Of a stretch of DNA of 64,000 nt, positions 43,030 to 51,917 are shown in pieces. Made by a program: the position numbers and the translations under genes. The notes under the pieces are model-generated. The model searched no databases and was not told the DNA's origin. It worked only from the letters and a program-made list of their open reading frames with translations. Positions within the stretch are counted from its first letter, which is position 1; each line of letters opens with the position of its first letter. This DNA is from UBA8752 sp965657965 (GTDB lineage Bacteria; Bacteroidota; Bacteroidia; Flavobacteriales_D; Sanyastnellaceae), in NCBI GenBank assembly GCA_965657965.1, contig CBFHQM010000007.1:23154-87153 (forward strand). The letters are read 5' to 3'.

Positions 43030-43058
43030 TTTATTACACATAATTCGACGTAATTTTG
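43030..43058 (+). promoter_or_regulatory. Promoter of the small dockerin-like gene (TTTA-N17-TAATTTTG)
   Basis: TAATTTTG is a perfect -7 match, preceded by TTTA at 17 nt, giving a predicted leader of about 40 nt before ATG 43105. The surrounding sequence is markedly more AT-rich than neighbouring DNA. Confidence 0.6.
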
Positions 43059-43104
43059 CCTTCGGTTTTATCCTTCCCCTTATCCAGTGTATTTTCATAG
43101 AACG

Positions 43105-43560
43105 ATGAAAAATATCAACCGTCACCTTTCGCTGCTGTCCTTTTTGCTCCTGCCTTTCGGATTGTGGAGTCAATTGACTGTCGAGGCCACCGCGTATTCA
43201 ACACGGTGTAGTGGCAGCAGTACGGGATTGGTTGAGCTCAACGTAACAGGCGCGGATGGTGATGTCTCTTTCGACACATCGCTGAACCTCTCTGCGCTTG
43301 CCGCAGGAGACTACAGCATTGAGGCTACAGACGAGGGGGGCAATACAGCCACGGTAAGCTTTGTCATTCTCGATCATCCCGCGGTTTGCGGATGCATGTA
43401 TCAGCAAGCCTTCAACTTCACGAATGTGGCAGAAGTGGACGACGGGTCTTGTGTCTTCGCGACAGACGAGACTTGTTTGGCCGACATTATTCCAGATGGC
43501 ATCGTGGGCACCAACGACCTATTGCAGTTGCTGGTCGAGTTCGGTACAACCTGCGAGTGA
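43105..43560 (+). CDS. Small secreted protein with a single dockerin-like repeat (151 aa)
   Basis: A 151-residue exported protein: signal peptide (LSLLSFLLLPFGLWSQ), one Ig-like/SprB-type beta domain (GLVELNVTGADGDVSFDTS, ALAAGDYSIEATDEGGNTATVSF), a Cys motif (CGCMYQQAFNF, VDDGSC) resembling the GCTDP..NYNP..DDGSC linker of Bacteroidetes surface proteins, and a C-terminal half-module DIIPDGIVGTND followed by LLQLLVEFGTTCE. This is one repeat of the dockerin-like module found doubled in three other window proteins. The promoter with a perfect -7 box suggests independent expression. Function unknown. Confidence 0.78.
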   Translation: MKNINRHLSLLSFLLLPFGLWSQLTVEATAYSTRCSGSSTGLVELNVTGADGDVSFDTSLNLSALAAGDYSIEATDEGGNTATVSFVILDHPAVCGCMYQQAFNFTNVAEVDDGSCVFATDETCLADIIPDGIVGTNDLLQLLVEFGTTCE

Positions 43561-43570
43561 ACCTCAAGTT

Positions 43571-44299
43571 TTAATCTTCCGAGCTTGAAGTCATGGAGTG
43601 AAAAACGTTTTGAACGTCTTCATCCTCTTCTAATTTCTCGATGAGTTTCTCGACTTCGAGTGTCTCTTCGGCCCCCAATTCTTTGGTATCGGTCGGGATT
43701 CGGTCAAATCCGGACTCCAGGATTTCCATGTTCTCTTCTTCGAGCTTTTTCTGCAAGGCGCCGAAGCTTTCGAAGGGGCCGTAAATCATAATGGAGTCTT
43801 CGTCGACCCCAATGTCTTCTGCACCGAAATCAATCAGCTCGAGCTCCAGTTCTTCTGGATCCCTTCCTTCAGCTGCGATTTTAAAGTGACAGACGTGGGT
43901 GAACATGAATTCAACGCTCCCCGTTGTACCGAGATTGCCATTGCATTTGTTGAAGTAGCTGCGCACATTGGCCACCGAGCGATTGTTGTTGTCGGTCGCG
44001 GTTTCTACAAATACGGCAATGCCATGAGGTCCATATCCCTCGAAGGTGACTTGCTTGAGGTCTGCAGCATCCTTGTCTGTCGCCTTTTTAATGGCGCGCT
44101 CAATGTTGTCCTTCGGCATATTCGCCGCACGACAATTTTGAATGACTGCGCGCAAGCGGGCATTCAAATCAGGATCGGCGATACCTCCCCCTTCTTTGAT
44201 GGAAAGAATGATGTCTTTATTGAGGCGAGCGAATGTCTTCGACATCGCAGCCCAACGCTTCATTTTGCGCTCTTTCCTGAATTCAAAAGCTCGTCCCAT
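43571..44299 (-). CDS. YebC/PmpR-family DNA-binding or ribosome-associated regulator
   Basis: A 242-residue member of the conserved YebC family. The N-terminal domain begins MGRAFEFRKERKMKRWAAMSKTFARL (the 'KW..I...K...D..R.K.F' segment) and includes EGGGIADPDLNARLRAVIQNCRAANMPKDNIERAI. The middle has YEGYGPHG-like FEGYGPHGIAVFVETATDNNNRSVANVRSYFNK and GSVEFMF. Length fits the family (~240). Members act as transcriptional regulators or, in recent work, as factors resolving proline-stalled ribosomes. A TATCTTCG box lies 4 nt before ATG 44299, supporting this start over longer frames. Confidence 0.93.
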   Translation of the reverse strand: MGRAFEFRKERKMKRWAAMSKTFARLNKDIILSIKEGGGIADPDLNARLRAVIQNCRAANMPKDNIERAIKKATDKDAADLKQVTFEGYGPHGIAVFVETATDNNNRSVANVRSYFNKCNGNLGTTGSVEFMFTHVCHFKIAAEGRDPEELELELIDFGAEDIGVDEDSIMIYGPFESFGALQKKLEEENMEILESGFDRIPTDTKELGAEETLEVEKLIEKLEEDEDVQNVFHSMTSSSED

Positions 44300-44303
44300 G
44301 TGG

Positions 44304-44311
44304 CGAAGATA
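44304..44311 (-). promoter_or_regulatory. -7-like box 4 nt before yebC-family start
   Basis: The minus strand reads TATCTTCG-CCAC-ATG, one mismatch to TAnnTTTG, positioned so that transcription would start at the ATG. Confidence 0.45.
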
Positions 44312-44396
44312 ACCTGCGGTTGCAGGTTCTTTTTCGTCCGTTCTTATTGAAACCTTGACGGCAGGGTGTTCGTAATGGAATTCAAACCCATTCCCA

Positions 44397-44759
44397 ATGC
44401 TGTTTCGCGCCTCGCTCTTGATTTGTGCCCTTGGCTTTTTATGTTCCCCCTCTGTTGTGGCACAAAGTTCCTTCACCCTCGAGGGAGATGTGGTGCGCGA
44501 CTCGGGTTTATCGGAGCGAAGTGCCCAAAGTTTGAACGTACGGGCAGGTTCCAATGAGCGGTATGGTTTTCACGCCGCTTTTGAAGTCAGGGTGTCCCCC
44601 GGCATTTTCAAAACCTTACAAATCCGCCAATACTTTGGGACGCAACAGGCCGCCCATCAGGGGTTGTCAGATTTGAAGACCGACCTACCAGCCAACAGCC
44701 ACTTGGTCTATCTCATGTGGATAACGCCGACCGGTTCACAAGGCCAGATCGGTGAATAA
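44397..44759 (+). CDS. Small secreted hypothetical protein (120 aa)
   Basis: A 120-residue protein with a clear signal peptide (LLICALGFLCSPSVVAQ) and a mature part of about 98 residues with no recognised domain. It contains alternating polar/hydrophobic stretches (FHAAFEVRVSPGIFKTLQI) and ends GSQGQIGE. It is divergent from the YebC gene with 97 nt between and convergent with the small membrane protein at 44780. Periplasmic location is likely; function unknown. Confidence 0.6.
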   Translation: MLFRASLLICALGFLCSPSVVAQSSFTLEGDVVRDSGLSERSAQSLNVRAGSNERYGFHAAFEVRVSPGIFKTLQIRQYFGTQQAAHQGLSDLKTDLPANSHLVYLMWITPTGSQGQIGE

Positions 44760-44779
44760 GGCGAACAAACACGTTCCCT

Positions 44780-45148
44780 TTAGCGACGTGTCTTAAGGAG
44801 GTACAACCCCACCAAAAGAACCAGTGCTCCAGCACCAACCGCAAAATAAAGCGGATTGTCTGTGGCTGTGCTCAATGTAGCGCCGACACCGAGTGTGCCT
44901 AAGAAGGCCAGCACGAAGACAAACTGCGGAATGCGTTCCGTGGTCTCCACGAGCTTTTCTGTCCGCTCTGTTTTTACAAGTCGGCTCAACGCATCCTGCA
45001 TGTCTCGTCCGTAGGCTGGGACTCGGGTCTCACTCCCATCGATTTCACGGATGGTGATCAAGTACTTATTGAACCCAGGAGAAGAGGAGCTGTCTCTTTG
45101 CCATTCCGCTTGAATGGCCCTGCGACGGGGCTTTTCTGTTTTTGCCAT
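44780..45148 (-). CDS. Small membrane protein of unknown function (122 aa)
   Basis: A 122-residue protein. The basic cytosolic N-terminus (EKPRRRAIQAEWQRDSS) is followed by a short beta-like segment with EIDGSETRVPAYGRDMQDALSRLV, then two transmembrane helices (QFVFVLAFLGTLGVGATL and YFAVGAGALVLLVGLYLL) and a KTRR tail. A CATCTTTG box about 19 nt upstream of the ATG is promoter-like. No family recognised. Confidence 0.6.
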   Translation of the reverse strand: MAKTEKPRRRAIQAEWQRDSSSSPGFNKYLITIREIDGSETRVPAYGRDMQDALSRLVKTERTEKLVETTERIPQFVFVLAFLGTLGVGATLSTATDNPLYFAVGAGALVLLVGLYLLKTRR

Positions 45149-45197
45149 TTGAAAAAATTGCGGCGCAAAGATGCGACCTGTTCAGGGCATTTGTAGC

Positions 45198-48197
45198 TCA
45201 ATCCCTTCGAATCAGTGCTTTTTTTACAATGTGTTCACTTTGGCGATGTGTTCCGGTCATGATGACTTGACCTGGCGGGCATCTCTCGATGTTGAATTGA
45301 ACTTCGCCTTGCGCATCGCTTTTCTTTTCCGCCCACAATCGACCGGAAGCATCCAAGAGCTGCACCCGAGTGTAGGGTGCCCATCCAGCAGAATAGAGTC
45401 TTGTCGTTGCAGGGACAGGCCAAGCCATAACGCCTGTAGAAGTGCGTGAATCATCGACGTTGGATGTGACCAGGTCGTGAATCACCAAATCATCCACTGC
45501 AGCTTCAATCAAAGATCCTCCATCGAGTTCCTGGCCAACGCGAATGCTGTCAGAGGCCACAAAGCGAATTTTAAAGGCATCGGTGAGCGGCACATATTCG
45601 GCAATAGAGAAGGCATTTCTTCTCCACCGGATGTCTTGGGTTAAGGTTTCTTCCACCCGAACCCATGAGTTCCCTCCGTCTGCGCTTACATGGACTTGCC
45701 ACCAATCGGCGCCGGGGTTGGCGCCAGATGCGGGTGCATTGACATACCATCTCCAATAGCTCATGACCGGCGAGGTGAGGTCGCTAATGTCGATGGCTTC
45801 GCTCTGTAGTGTTGTTGAACCTCCATCCACATCGTTGGCGCCGATGCCTGCATCTGCACCAGGACTGACCCCGGTTACAAAGGCAAACAAGCCATCGCCT
45901 GGCGTATGGTCTTCATCGGCGGCACAAATGCTAGAGGGGTCTCCAGCTGTGCCAAAGGACCCCACAGGTATAGTGGACTCCCACTCTCCTGTCGTGGCGT
46001 TGTCCGAGGACAAACCCATTTCCCAAAAACCGAACTCCGAATAGTCGTCTTGGTCATCTGTGTAAATGGGTTCTAGGCCGACGATCAAGTTGTAAGGGAG
46101 ATTGGGGTTGGCTGCGTTGTTGGCACTGTAAGGAGAAATGGCACTGGTCGCCCCAAAGGTGTCGTTGATGCCGAAGAAATATTCCACCACGGTTCCTGCT
46201 GGCTGAGCGGGGAGCATTGCAGAAAACATGTCGCCGCTCTCAGGCGTCATGATGAGCCCCTCCCATGGCGCTGTTGGCGTTGTGCGGTAAAACACCTCGC
46301 AGTTGCTGAAGTATTGCCCAAAAGGAAAGAGAATGGCCGCTTCGGCTTCGAGCAAAATGGAGGCGTCTTCGGTGGTGAATTCCTCGGGGACATGTGCGAT
46401 TTCGACACTGCTAAACAAGGTGATTCCGTGCGTGGCAAACCCCTGCAAAATGGATGCGCCATTGGGCGTGCCATTGGACAGGTCATCGTCGTCGTCGTCG
46501 GCTTGAAGCACGTCGAGTAAGACTTCCACGAACGCCTCCCCTTCGTTGCCGTTTTGTGTTTGTGCTTGAAGGCCTGGGAATACCGAAACGAACAATGACA
46601 TTGTGGTGTTCCAGTCGCTTCCCATCAAAAGATGAGTGTCGTACCAAGCGCCACAAATGATTTCCCCGTCGGCATGCACCTCCCCGACCAGGTCCTGTGG
46701 GTAGACTTTGGGGTTTTCATCATAACGTCGGATGAAAAACGACGGGTCATCTGAATAACATCCAGCGCCCAAAACAGGGTTTTCAGACAAGCTGACCGCC
46801 CATAAATCTGCATATCCCTCGTTCATGGCGCCGTTGCTGAATGCGCCACCGATGCTTTGATAGAAGAGGTCGTTGATGCCGTGTCCATATTCGTGAAAGA
46901 CCACGTCGCTCACCAAGGAGAAAGCATTGCATCCATCTCCCTCTGAGTAGAAGTTGATGCTCGGCGATCCCGGGGTGTAAAAGGCGTTGCATGTACCGGC
47001 TACATCCACTGCTGTCGGCATGGAGATGTTGAGTCCTGTGAAATCAGGGAGCCAATTCTGCATGTGATCATGAATGCGGTTCACGTTGTGGTAGGCGCTC
47101 AATTCTCTCACCGAGGCGGCTTCGTCGAAGCTGATTAGGGAATCGCCCTGAAGCGTCACGTCAAAAGAAGGGGTAGTTGTACCCGATTGGATGGTGCTCC
47201 ACAGGCCATCTAAGGATAAGGTCAATTCTGCCGGGGCGTCTTCGTCGAATGCGAGTACGCCTCCACCAGAGGTGTAATAAGCGGTGCCATTGATTGAAGA
47301 TTCTACGTGATCGAGCCCGACTTCGACCGGGGCTTCAAAGGGTTGTGTGAGGTGCACCGTTCCTGTGACTTGGCAATTGAACAGCTGAAGCATGGCGGGC
47401 GGCCCCATTGGGCGCGGCTTGATTTTGTCTCCGTGGGGCTTTCCAATGTGCCGCACTTGGTTTTGCCGCAGGAGCACCTCTCCACTGTTGGCGTTGACCA
47501 AGGTTCGGTAGTCAACGGGTACGCCGACTTCATCTGTGCCTTTCACCCTCACCTCCATTGCAGGGGCAAATTCAATGCGGTTGCGTTCGCTTGTTTTGTC
47601 GACAGTGGGCACCCAGCAGGCGGTCAAGACTTCAGAGGACATGGACAACAAGGTCAAGCCCTCTGTAGCGGCCGAGCTCATGGCCGACACGTCCATTTCC
47701 AAGGGGAAGTCTGTGTACGAGAACTCCGGAAAACATTGGGCGCCCCACATCACAATCCCATTGGACCCCGCTTTCACAGTGAGCTCGGTGCCCAAGACTG
47801 CTATGCCTTCATGAGATTGCTGAGCCCTATGCATCACATGCTTGCCCATGGTGATTTCGCTCCATTCTGTGTGCTCAACCTCCCAACCCGCTGTGTTGAG
47901 TTGATCAACCAGCCATGCTTGTGGTGTGTCTTGGGCGATGGCCGGGCCATATGCCCGGTGAACGGTGCCTGTGAACTCGTCAAATTGAACTTGCCATCTG
48001 GGGTTGTCCGTGGAGAATTCAACCCAATGGTTGGCCGACCTCATTCGCGTTTGCACTTCGTCCGAAGGCGCAATCCATGTCGACGTTAAACGGACCTCGT
48101 TGGGGTCAAGGGAAACAATGGGGTTGCTCCATTGCGACAAAGCGCATGTCGAATTCAATAAGAACAAGAACAACAGGGGAAGGAAACCAAGACGCAT
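45198..48197 (-). CDS. T9SS-secreted fungalysin/thermolysin-like (M36/M4-type) metallopeptidase
   Basis: A 999-residue exported zinc protease. After a signal peptide (LPLLFLFLLNSTCALSQ) comes an FTP-type propeptide region (GTELTVKAGSNGIVMWGAQ). The catalytic domain has HEYGHGIND near residue 435 (HExxH zinc/catalytic site) and NEGYADLWA near 457 (third zinc ligand Glu), the fungalysin pattern. An Ig-like stretch follows, then a jelly-roll/CBM-like domain (ADWWQVHVSADGGNSWVRVEE). A C-terminal T9SS-type domain begins VDDSRTSTGVMAWPVPATTRL and includes LLDASGRLWAEK. It probably degrades extracellular protein for nutrition. Its 5' end is divergent from the DAHP-synthase gene. Confidence 0.9.
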   Translation of the reverse strand: MRLGFLPLLFLFLLNSTCALSQWSNPIVSLDPNEVRLTSTWIAPSDEVQTRMRSANHWVEFSTDNPRWQVQFDEFTGTVHRAYGPAIAQDTPQAWLVDQLNTAGWEVEHTEWSEITMGKHVMHRAQQSHEGIAVLGTELTVKAGSNGIVMWGAQCFPEFSYTDFPLEMDVSAMSSAATEGLTLLSMSSEVLTACWVPTVDKTSERNRIEFAPAMEVRVKGTDEVGVPVDYRTLVNANSGEVLLRQNQVRHIGKPHGDKIKPRPMGPPAMLQLFNCQVTGTVHLTQPFEAPVEVGLDHVESSINGTAYYTSGGGVLAFDEDAPAELTLSLDGLWSTIQSGTTTPSFDVTLQGDSLISFDEAASVRELSAYHNVNRIHDHMQNWLPDFTGLNISMPTAVDVAGTCNAFYTPGSPSINFYSEGDGCNAFSLVSDVVFHEYGHGINDLFYQSIGGAFSNGAMNEGYADLWAVSLSENPVLGAGCYSDDPSFFIRRYDENPKVYPQDLVGEVHADGEIICGAWYDTHLLMGSDWNTTMSLFVSVFPGLQAQTQNGNEGEAFVEVLLDVLQADDDDDDLSNGTPNGASILQGFATHGITLFSSVEIAHVPEEFTTEDASILLEAEAAILFPFGQYFSNCEVFYRTTPTAPWEGLIMTPESGDMFSAMLPAQPAGTVVEYFFGINDTFGATSAISPYSANNAANPNLPYNLIVGLEPIYTDDQDDYSEFGFWEMGLSSDNATTGEWESTIPVGSFGTAGDPSSICAADEDHTPGDGLFAFVTGVSPGADAGIGANDVDGGSTTLQSEAIDISDLTSPVMSYWRWYVNAPASGANPGADWWQVHVSADGGNSWVRVEETLTQDIRWRRNAFSIAEYVPLTDAFKIRFVASDSIRVGQELDGGSLIEAAVDDLVIHDLVTSNVDDSRTSTGVMAWPVPATTRLYSAGWAPYTRVQLLDASGRLWAEKKSDAQGEVQFNIERCPPGQVIMTGTHRQSEHIVKKALIRRD

Positions 48198-48325
48198 GGA
48201 GCAAAATAGTGGGCAAAATCAAGACCGGTGGCATGAACGTCCACGAACCGGTTTTTCAGGCCCCTGTATATGCCCTTTGTCGGACGAGGCAGGACGTTAA
48301 GAAGTATCTTCCGGGCATTAATACC

Positions 48326-49411
48326 ATGGCGAACGCACCCATACAAATTGCTGGCCCCTGCAGCGCGGAATCTGCTGAGCAGGTTCTCAAGGCCGCAGCG
48401 GGATTGGCTTCGAGCGAATTGGATTATTTCCGGGCAGGCATTTGGAAGCCCCGGACCAAACCAGGCGCATTCGAGGGGGTCGGGAACACCGGGTTGCCTT
48501 GGTTGCAGGAAGTTCAGCGTGTCCACGGAATGAACGTGTGTACCGAAGTGGCCAACGTTCGCCATGTGGAAGCTGCACTGAAAGCCGGCATTGACATGCT
48601 TTGGATTGGGGCGCGAACGACAGCCAACCCTTTCCAAATACAGGAAATTGCAGACGCCTTGCGCGGGGTTCAAGTCCCCGTTGCAGTGAAAAACCCAACC
48701 CAACCCGATCTGGCGCTCTGGTCCGGCGCTGTGGAACGCTTACAAAATGCGGGTATCCAGGAATTGATGGCCATTCACCGGGGGTTTACGGTGCACGGGC
48801 AGAAGAAATACAGAAATGTTCCGCTTTGGCAAATCCCGATTGACTTTCGGAATGAGCATCCAGACATCCCCTTGCTGAATGACCCCAGTCACATTACGGG
48901 GCGCAGAGACATGATCCCAGAGGTCTCGCAGATGGCAGCGGACCTGGGTTTTGATGGTTTTATGATTGAGGTTCACCCCGATCCAGATGTCGCTTGGACG
49001 GATGCCGCGCAGCAAATCACGCCTGAACGCTACAAGGCACTTTTGCAACAACTCGTCTTCCGGTCGACCAGTAAATCGGAGAATCTGGCTGATTTGTCCT
49101 CTCTCCGATCCGAAATCGACATGATCGATGAGTCTTTGGTTGAGTTGTTGGTGAGGCGCATGGGTGTATCCAGGGAAATCGGCAAATACAAAGGGGATCA
49201 CGGCATGACGATTTTGCAGAATGCGCGCTGGACGCACATCTTGAAGCAGAACATCGGGCTGGGCCAAGAGCAAGGGTTGAGCCCCGACTTTATTAAAGAG
49301 ATTTATAAGGCCATTCACCAAGCGTCCATCTTGACCCAGCGTAAGGCGATTGAAGAGTCTCAATCTCACGCGAATTCGCCAAGGATTGAAGGCGACGAAG
49401 CCAACGCTTGA
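48326..49411 (+). CDS. Bifunctional 3-deoxy-7-phosphoheptulonate synthase / chorismate mutase
   Basis: A 361-residue shikimate-pathway enzyme. Residues ~1-260 are a type I-beta DAHP synthase TIM barrel: IAGPCSAESAEQVL, FRAGIWKPRTKPGAFEGVG (PEP/E4P binding, R and KPR), WIGARTTANPFQIQEIADAL, PVAVKNPTQPD, LNDPSHITGRRDMI (metal His) and GFMIEVHPDPDVAWTDAAQQITPE. Residues ~270-345 are an AroQ-type chorismate mutase helix bundle (LRSEIDMIDESLVELLVRRMGVSREIGKYK). The mutase domain commonly confers feedback control by prephenate in this fusion. ATG 48326 is chosen for the family-like opening and a TATCTTCC box 13 nt upstream; an ATG at 48233 would add 31 unfamiliar residues. Confidence 0.93.
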   Translation: MANAPIQIAGPCSAESAEQVLKAAAGLASSELDYFRAGIWKPRTKPGAFEGVGNTGLPWLQEVQRVHGMNVCTEVANVRHVEAALKAGIDMLWIGARTTANPFQIQEIADALRGVQVPVAVKNPTQPDLALWSGAVERLQNAGIQELMAIHRGFTVHGQKKYRNVPLWQIPIDFRNEHPDIPLLNDPSHITGRRDMIPEVSQMAADLGFDGFMIEVHPDPDVAWTDAAQQITPERYKALLQQLVFRSTSKSENLADLSSLRSEIDMIDESLVELLVRRMGVSREIGKYKGDHGMTILQNARWTHILKQNIGLGQEQGLSPDFIKEIYKAIHQASILTQRKAIEESQSHANSPRIEGDEANA

Positions 49412-49517
49412 CCTGAATCATTTGCAGGCGACTGGGCCCGACTCGCAATTGAGAAGAGGCACGTTTAAAAGGCAACCATATTGCGGTGTCTTAAGTTCGT
49501 ACACCAACATCCCGCTC

Positions 49518-51917
49518 ATGCTTCATTTACCCTGGCCTTGTTTCCGCTGCTGGCCATTGCCCGCGCTTGTCTGGATGGCCTGTTGTTTACCGGCTTTGGC
49601 TCAGCAAGAGACTTTTATTTTGAGCGGATATGTGCAGGATGCAAGCAGTGGCGAGCAACTGCTGGGGGCCACGGTCTGGCATGCTGCGACATCTTCGGGC
49701 ACTGCGGCCAATGTCTACGGACGTTACAGCATTGTTTTGCCCAAGGGAAAACAAGAAGTTCTGTTTTCGTATTTGGGTTATGCAGCCACCAAAATGGAGG
49801 TCAACATGACCCAAAACATGAAGCTGGACGTCAACCTGACCGCTGGGCTTCAGCTGGGAGAAGCCGTGGTGGAATCTGGGGCTTCGGAGAGCATCGAGGA
49901 GCGGGTTCAAATGTCCAAAATTGAAGTGCCTGTGGAACAAATCAAGCGACTTCCTGCCATTGCAGGTGAAGTGGATTTGTTGAAATCACTGCAGCTTTTG
50001 CCTGGCGTACAATCCGGGAATGAGGGGTCCAGTGGCATCTATGTCCGAGGCGGGAGCCCAGATCAAAACCTGATTCTTTTGGATGGTGTCCCTTTGTACA
50101 GTGTGAGTCACCTTTTTGGATTCTTCTCTGTGTTCAACGCAGATGCGGTGCGCAACATCTCGATCACCAAAGGTGGTTATCCCGCTCGTTTTGGTGGGCG
50201 GTTGAGCTCCATTTTGGAGGTGACCATGAAAGAAGGGCACAAGAAAGAAATTCATGGGGCCGGCTCTGTTTCCATGTTGGCTTCAAAACTCACTTTGGAA
50301 GGTCCCTTGGTAAAGGACAAGGCGTCGTTCATGATCAGTGGACGAAGAACCTATCTGGATCTTCTCGTGAACCCCATCATTCGGGCCTCCTCTCCTGATG
50401 ACGCTCAAGTTGACCCACGGTACTTCTTCCACGATCTCAATGCCAAAATCAATTGGCGAATCGGGGAACGAGATCGGTTGTATTTGAGCACGTTTCAAGG
50501 CGTAGATGACTTTGGTGTGCGCACCAAATCGGAGTATGCGGACAGCCGTGAGGAGATTGACCTGGGCTTGGATTGGCGCAATGCTGTTTTGGCGTTAAGG
50601 TGGAATCACGAATGGGGCCCACAGCTGTTCTCCAATCTTACGTTGATGAAGAGTCGGTATGACTTCAATACAGGCTTTGATTACTCAGAGTCCACTGGCA
50701 ACGGGCCAGACATGAGCACGACCCGTTTTGCGTCGCTTTACAATTCAGGCATTCAAGACTTGGGCGGCAGAATAGACTTCGATTTCGCGCCCAACAACCG
50801 TCACTTTATTCGGTTTGGCGGGAATGTCACCCGTCACACCTTTAAGCCTGGAGCCACGCAGGTCATCTTGAACGCCACGGATGAGTTTGCCTTTGACACC
50901 ATTCTGGGGTCCCCAGACCTGTTCTCGACCGAGGCTTTTCTTTATGCCGAGGACGAAATTGAGCTTACCGAAGGGCTCAAGGCCAACATCGGACTGCATG
51001 CTTCCACCTTGTTTGTGGAGGGGACGAACTACTCGTCTTTACAGCCAAGGGTCGCCATCAACAAGCGGCTGGCTAGCGGCATGGCCTTGAAAGCCAGCTA
51101 TGCAGAAATGACGCAATTTGTGAACTTGTTGACCAATGAAGGCTTGACCCTTCCCACAGACCTGTGGTTGCCTTCGACTTCGCGGATTCGCCCTCAACAA
51201 AGCCGGCAATTCGCCTTGGGCATGGCCAAAAAATTGAGCGAATTCGAGCTCAGTGTAGAGGCCTACTACAAAGACATGGATGGTCTGCTCAGCTATAAAG
51301 AGGGCGCCAGTTTTGGTGCCGCTGCATTTCAGAACAACGGATCTACTTGGGAAGATGCCGTAACCCAAGGCGAAGGGACGAGTTACGGGGCGGAATTGCT
51401 TTTGCAGAAGAAAAAAGGGCGCACCTCTGGATGGGTGGGGTACACGCTCAGCTGGACGGATCGGCAATTTGACGACATCAACAGCGGCAATCGATTCCCA
51501 TTCACTTACGACCGAAGGCATGACCTTTCTGTGGTCTTGATTCATGAGATTTCGGACCGATGGACATTGGGCGCCACTTGGGTCTATGGCACTGGGCGAG
51601 CCTTGACACTCAACGAAGTTCAATACGGCAGTCTCCTCCCTGATTTCGATGGAGGGCTCAGTGCGGTCACCTTTGAAGTTCCCTCGGACCGGAATTCGTA
51701 TCGTTTGAGCCCCTATCACCGACTCGACGTAAGTGCAACCCGAACGAAAGAAGTCAAGCACGGCGAGCGTTCTTTGGTCTTGAGCGTGTACAATGCGTAC
51801 AACAATCTCAACCCTTTCATCGCACTTCCCAGCACCAATGATCAGGGCAACCCGGTGATTCGCGAGTATGGTCTTTTCCCTTTTATCCCCTCTGTAGCAT
51901 GGCAATTCGCATTCTAA
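49518..51917 (+). CDS. TonB-dependent receptor with N-terminal carboxypeptidase-like domain
   Basis: A 799-residue outer-membrane receptor. A signal peptide (WPLPALVWMACCLPALAQQ) is followed by a CarboxypepD_reg-like domain (LSGYVQDASSGEQLLGATVWH, NVYGRYSIVLPKGKQEVLFSYLGY). The plug domain (VDLLKSLQLLPGVQSGNEGS, GIYVRGGSPDQNLILLDGVPLY, GGYPARFGGRLSSILEV) precedes a ~570-residue beta-barrel ending in Phe (WQFAF). It is paired with a DUF4249 lipoprotein, the pattern of a SusCD-like family of TBDT/DUF4249 systems with unidentified substrates. A TAAGTTCG box about 22 nt upstream of the ATG is the likely promoter. Confidence 0.94.
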   Translation: MLHLPWPCFRCWPLPALVWMACCLPALAQQETFILSGYVQDASSGEQLLGATVWHAATSSGTAANVYGRYSIVLPKGKQEVLFSYLGYAATKMEVNMTQNMKLDVNLTAGLQLGEAVVESGASESIEERVQMSKIEVPVEQIKRLPAIAGEVDLLKSLQLLPGVQSGNEGSSGIYVRGGSPDQNLILLDGVPLYSVSHLFGFFSVFNADAVRNISITKGGYPARFGGRLSSILEVTMKEGHKKEIHGAGSVSMLASKLTLEGPLVKDKASFMISGRRTYLDLLVNPIIRASSPDDAQVDPRYFFHDLNAKINWRIGERDRLYLSTFQGVDDFGVRTKSEYADSREEIDLGLDWRNAVLALRWNHEWGPQLFSNLTLMKSRYDFNTGFDYSESTGNGPDMSTTRFASLYNSGIQDLGGRIDFDFAPNNRHFIRFGGNVTRHTFKPGATQVILNATDEFAFDTILGSPDLFSTEAFLYAEDEIELTEGLKANIGLHASTLFVEGTNYSSLQPRVAINKRLASGMALKASYAEMTQFVNLLTNEGLTLPTDLWLPSTSRIRPQQSRQFALGMAKKLSEFELSVEAYYKDMDGLLSYKEGASFGAAAFQNNGSTWEDAVTQGEGTSYGAELLLQKKKGRTSGWVGYTLSWTDRQFDDINSGNRFPFTYDRRHDLSVVLIHEISDRWTLGATWVYGTGRALTLNEVQYGSLLPDFDGGLSAVTFEVPSDRNSYRLSPYHRLDVSATRTKEVKHGERSLVLSVYNAYNNLNPFIALPSTNDQGNPVIREYGLFPFIPSVAWQFAF

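Noticed and set aside
43005..43060. AT-rich stretch considered as an origin or attachment site
   Set aside because: Explained by two divergent promoters; no DnaA-box cluster, repeats or integrase gene nearby.
44760..44779. ACACGT...ACGTGT inverted repeat between convergent small genes as a terminator
   Set aside because: Only 6 bp with a long loop and no T tract on either strand.
47307..48089. 260-codon plus-strand ORF opposite the metallopeptidase N-terminus
   Set aside because: Shadow ORF; the peptidase frame has signal peptide, propeptide and active site.
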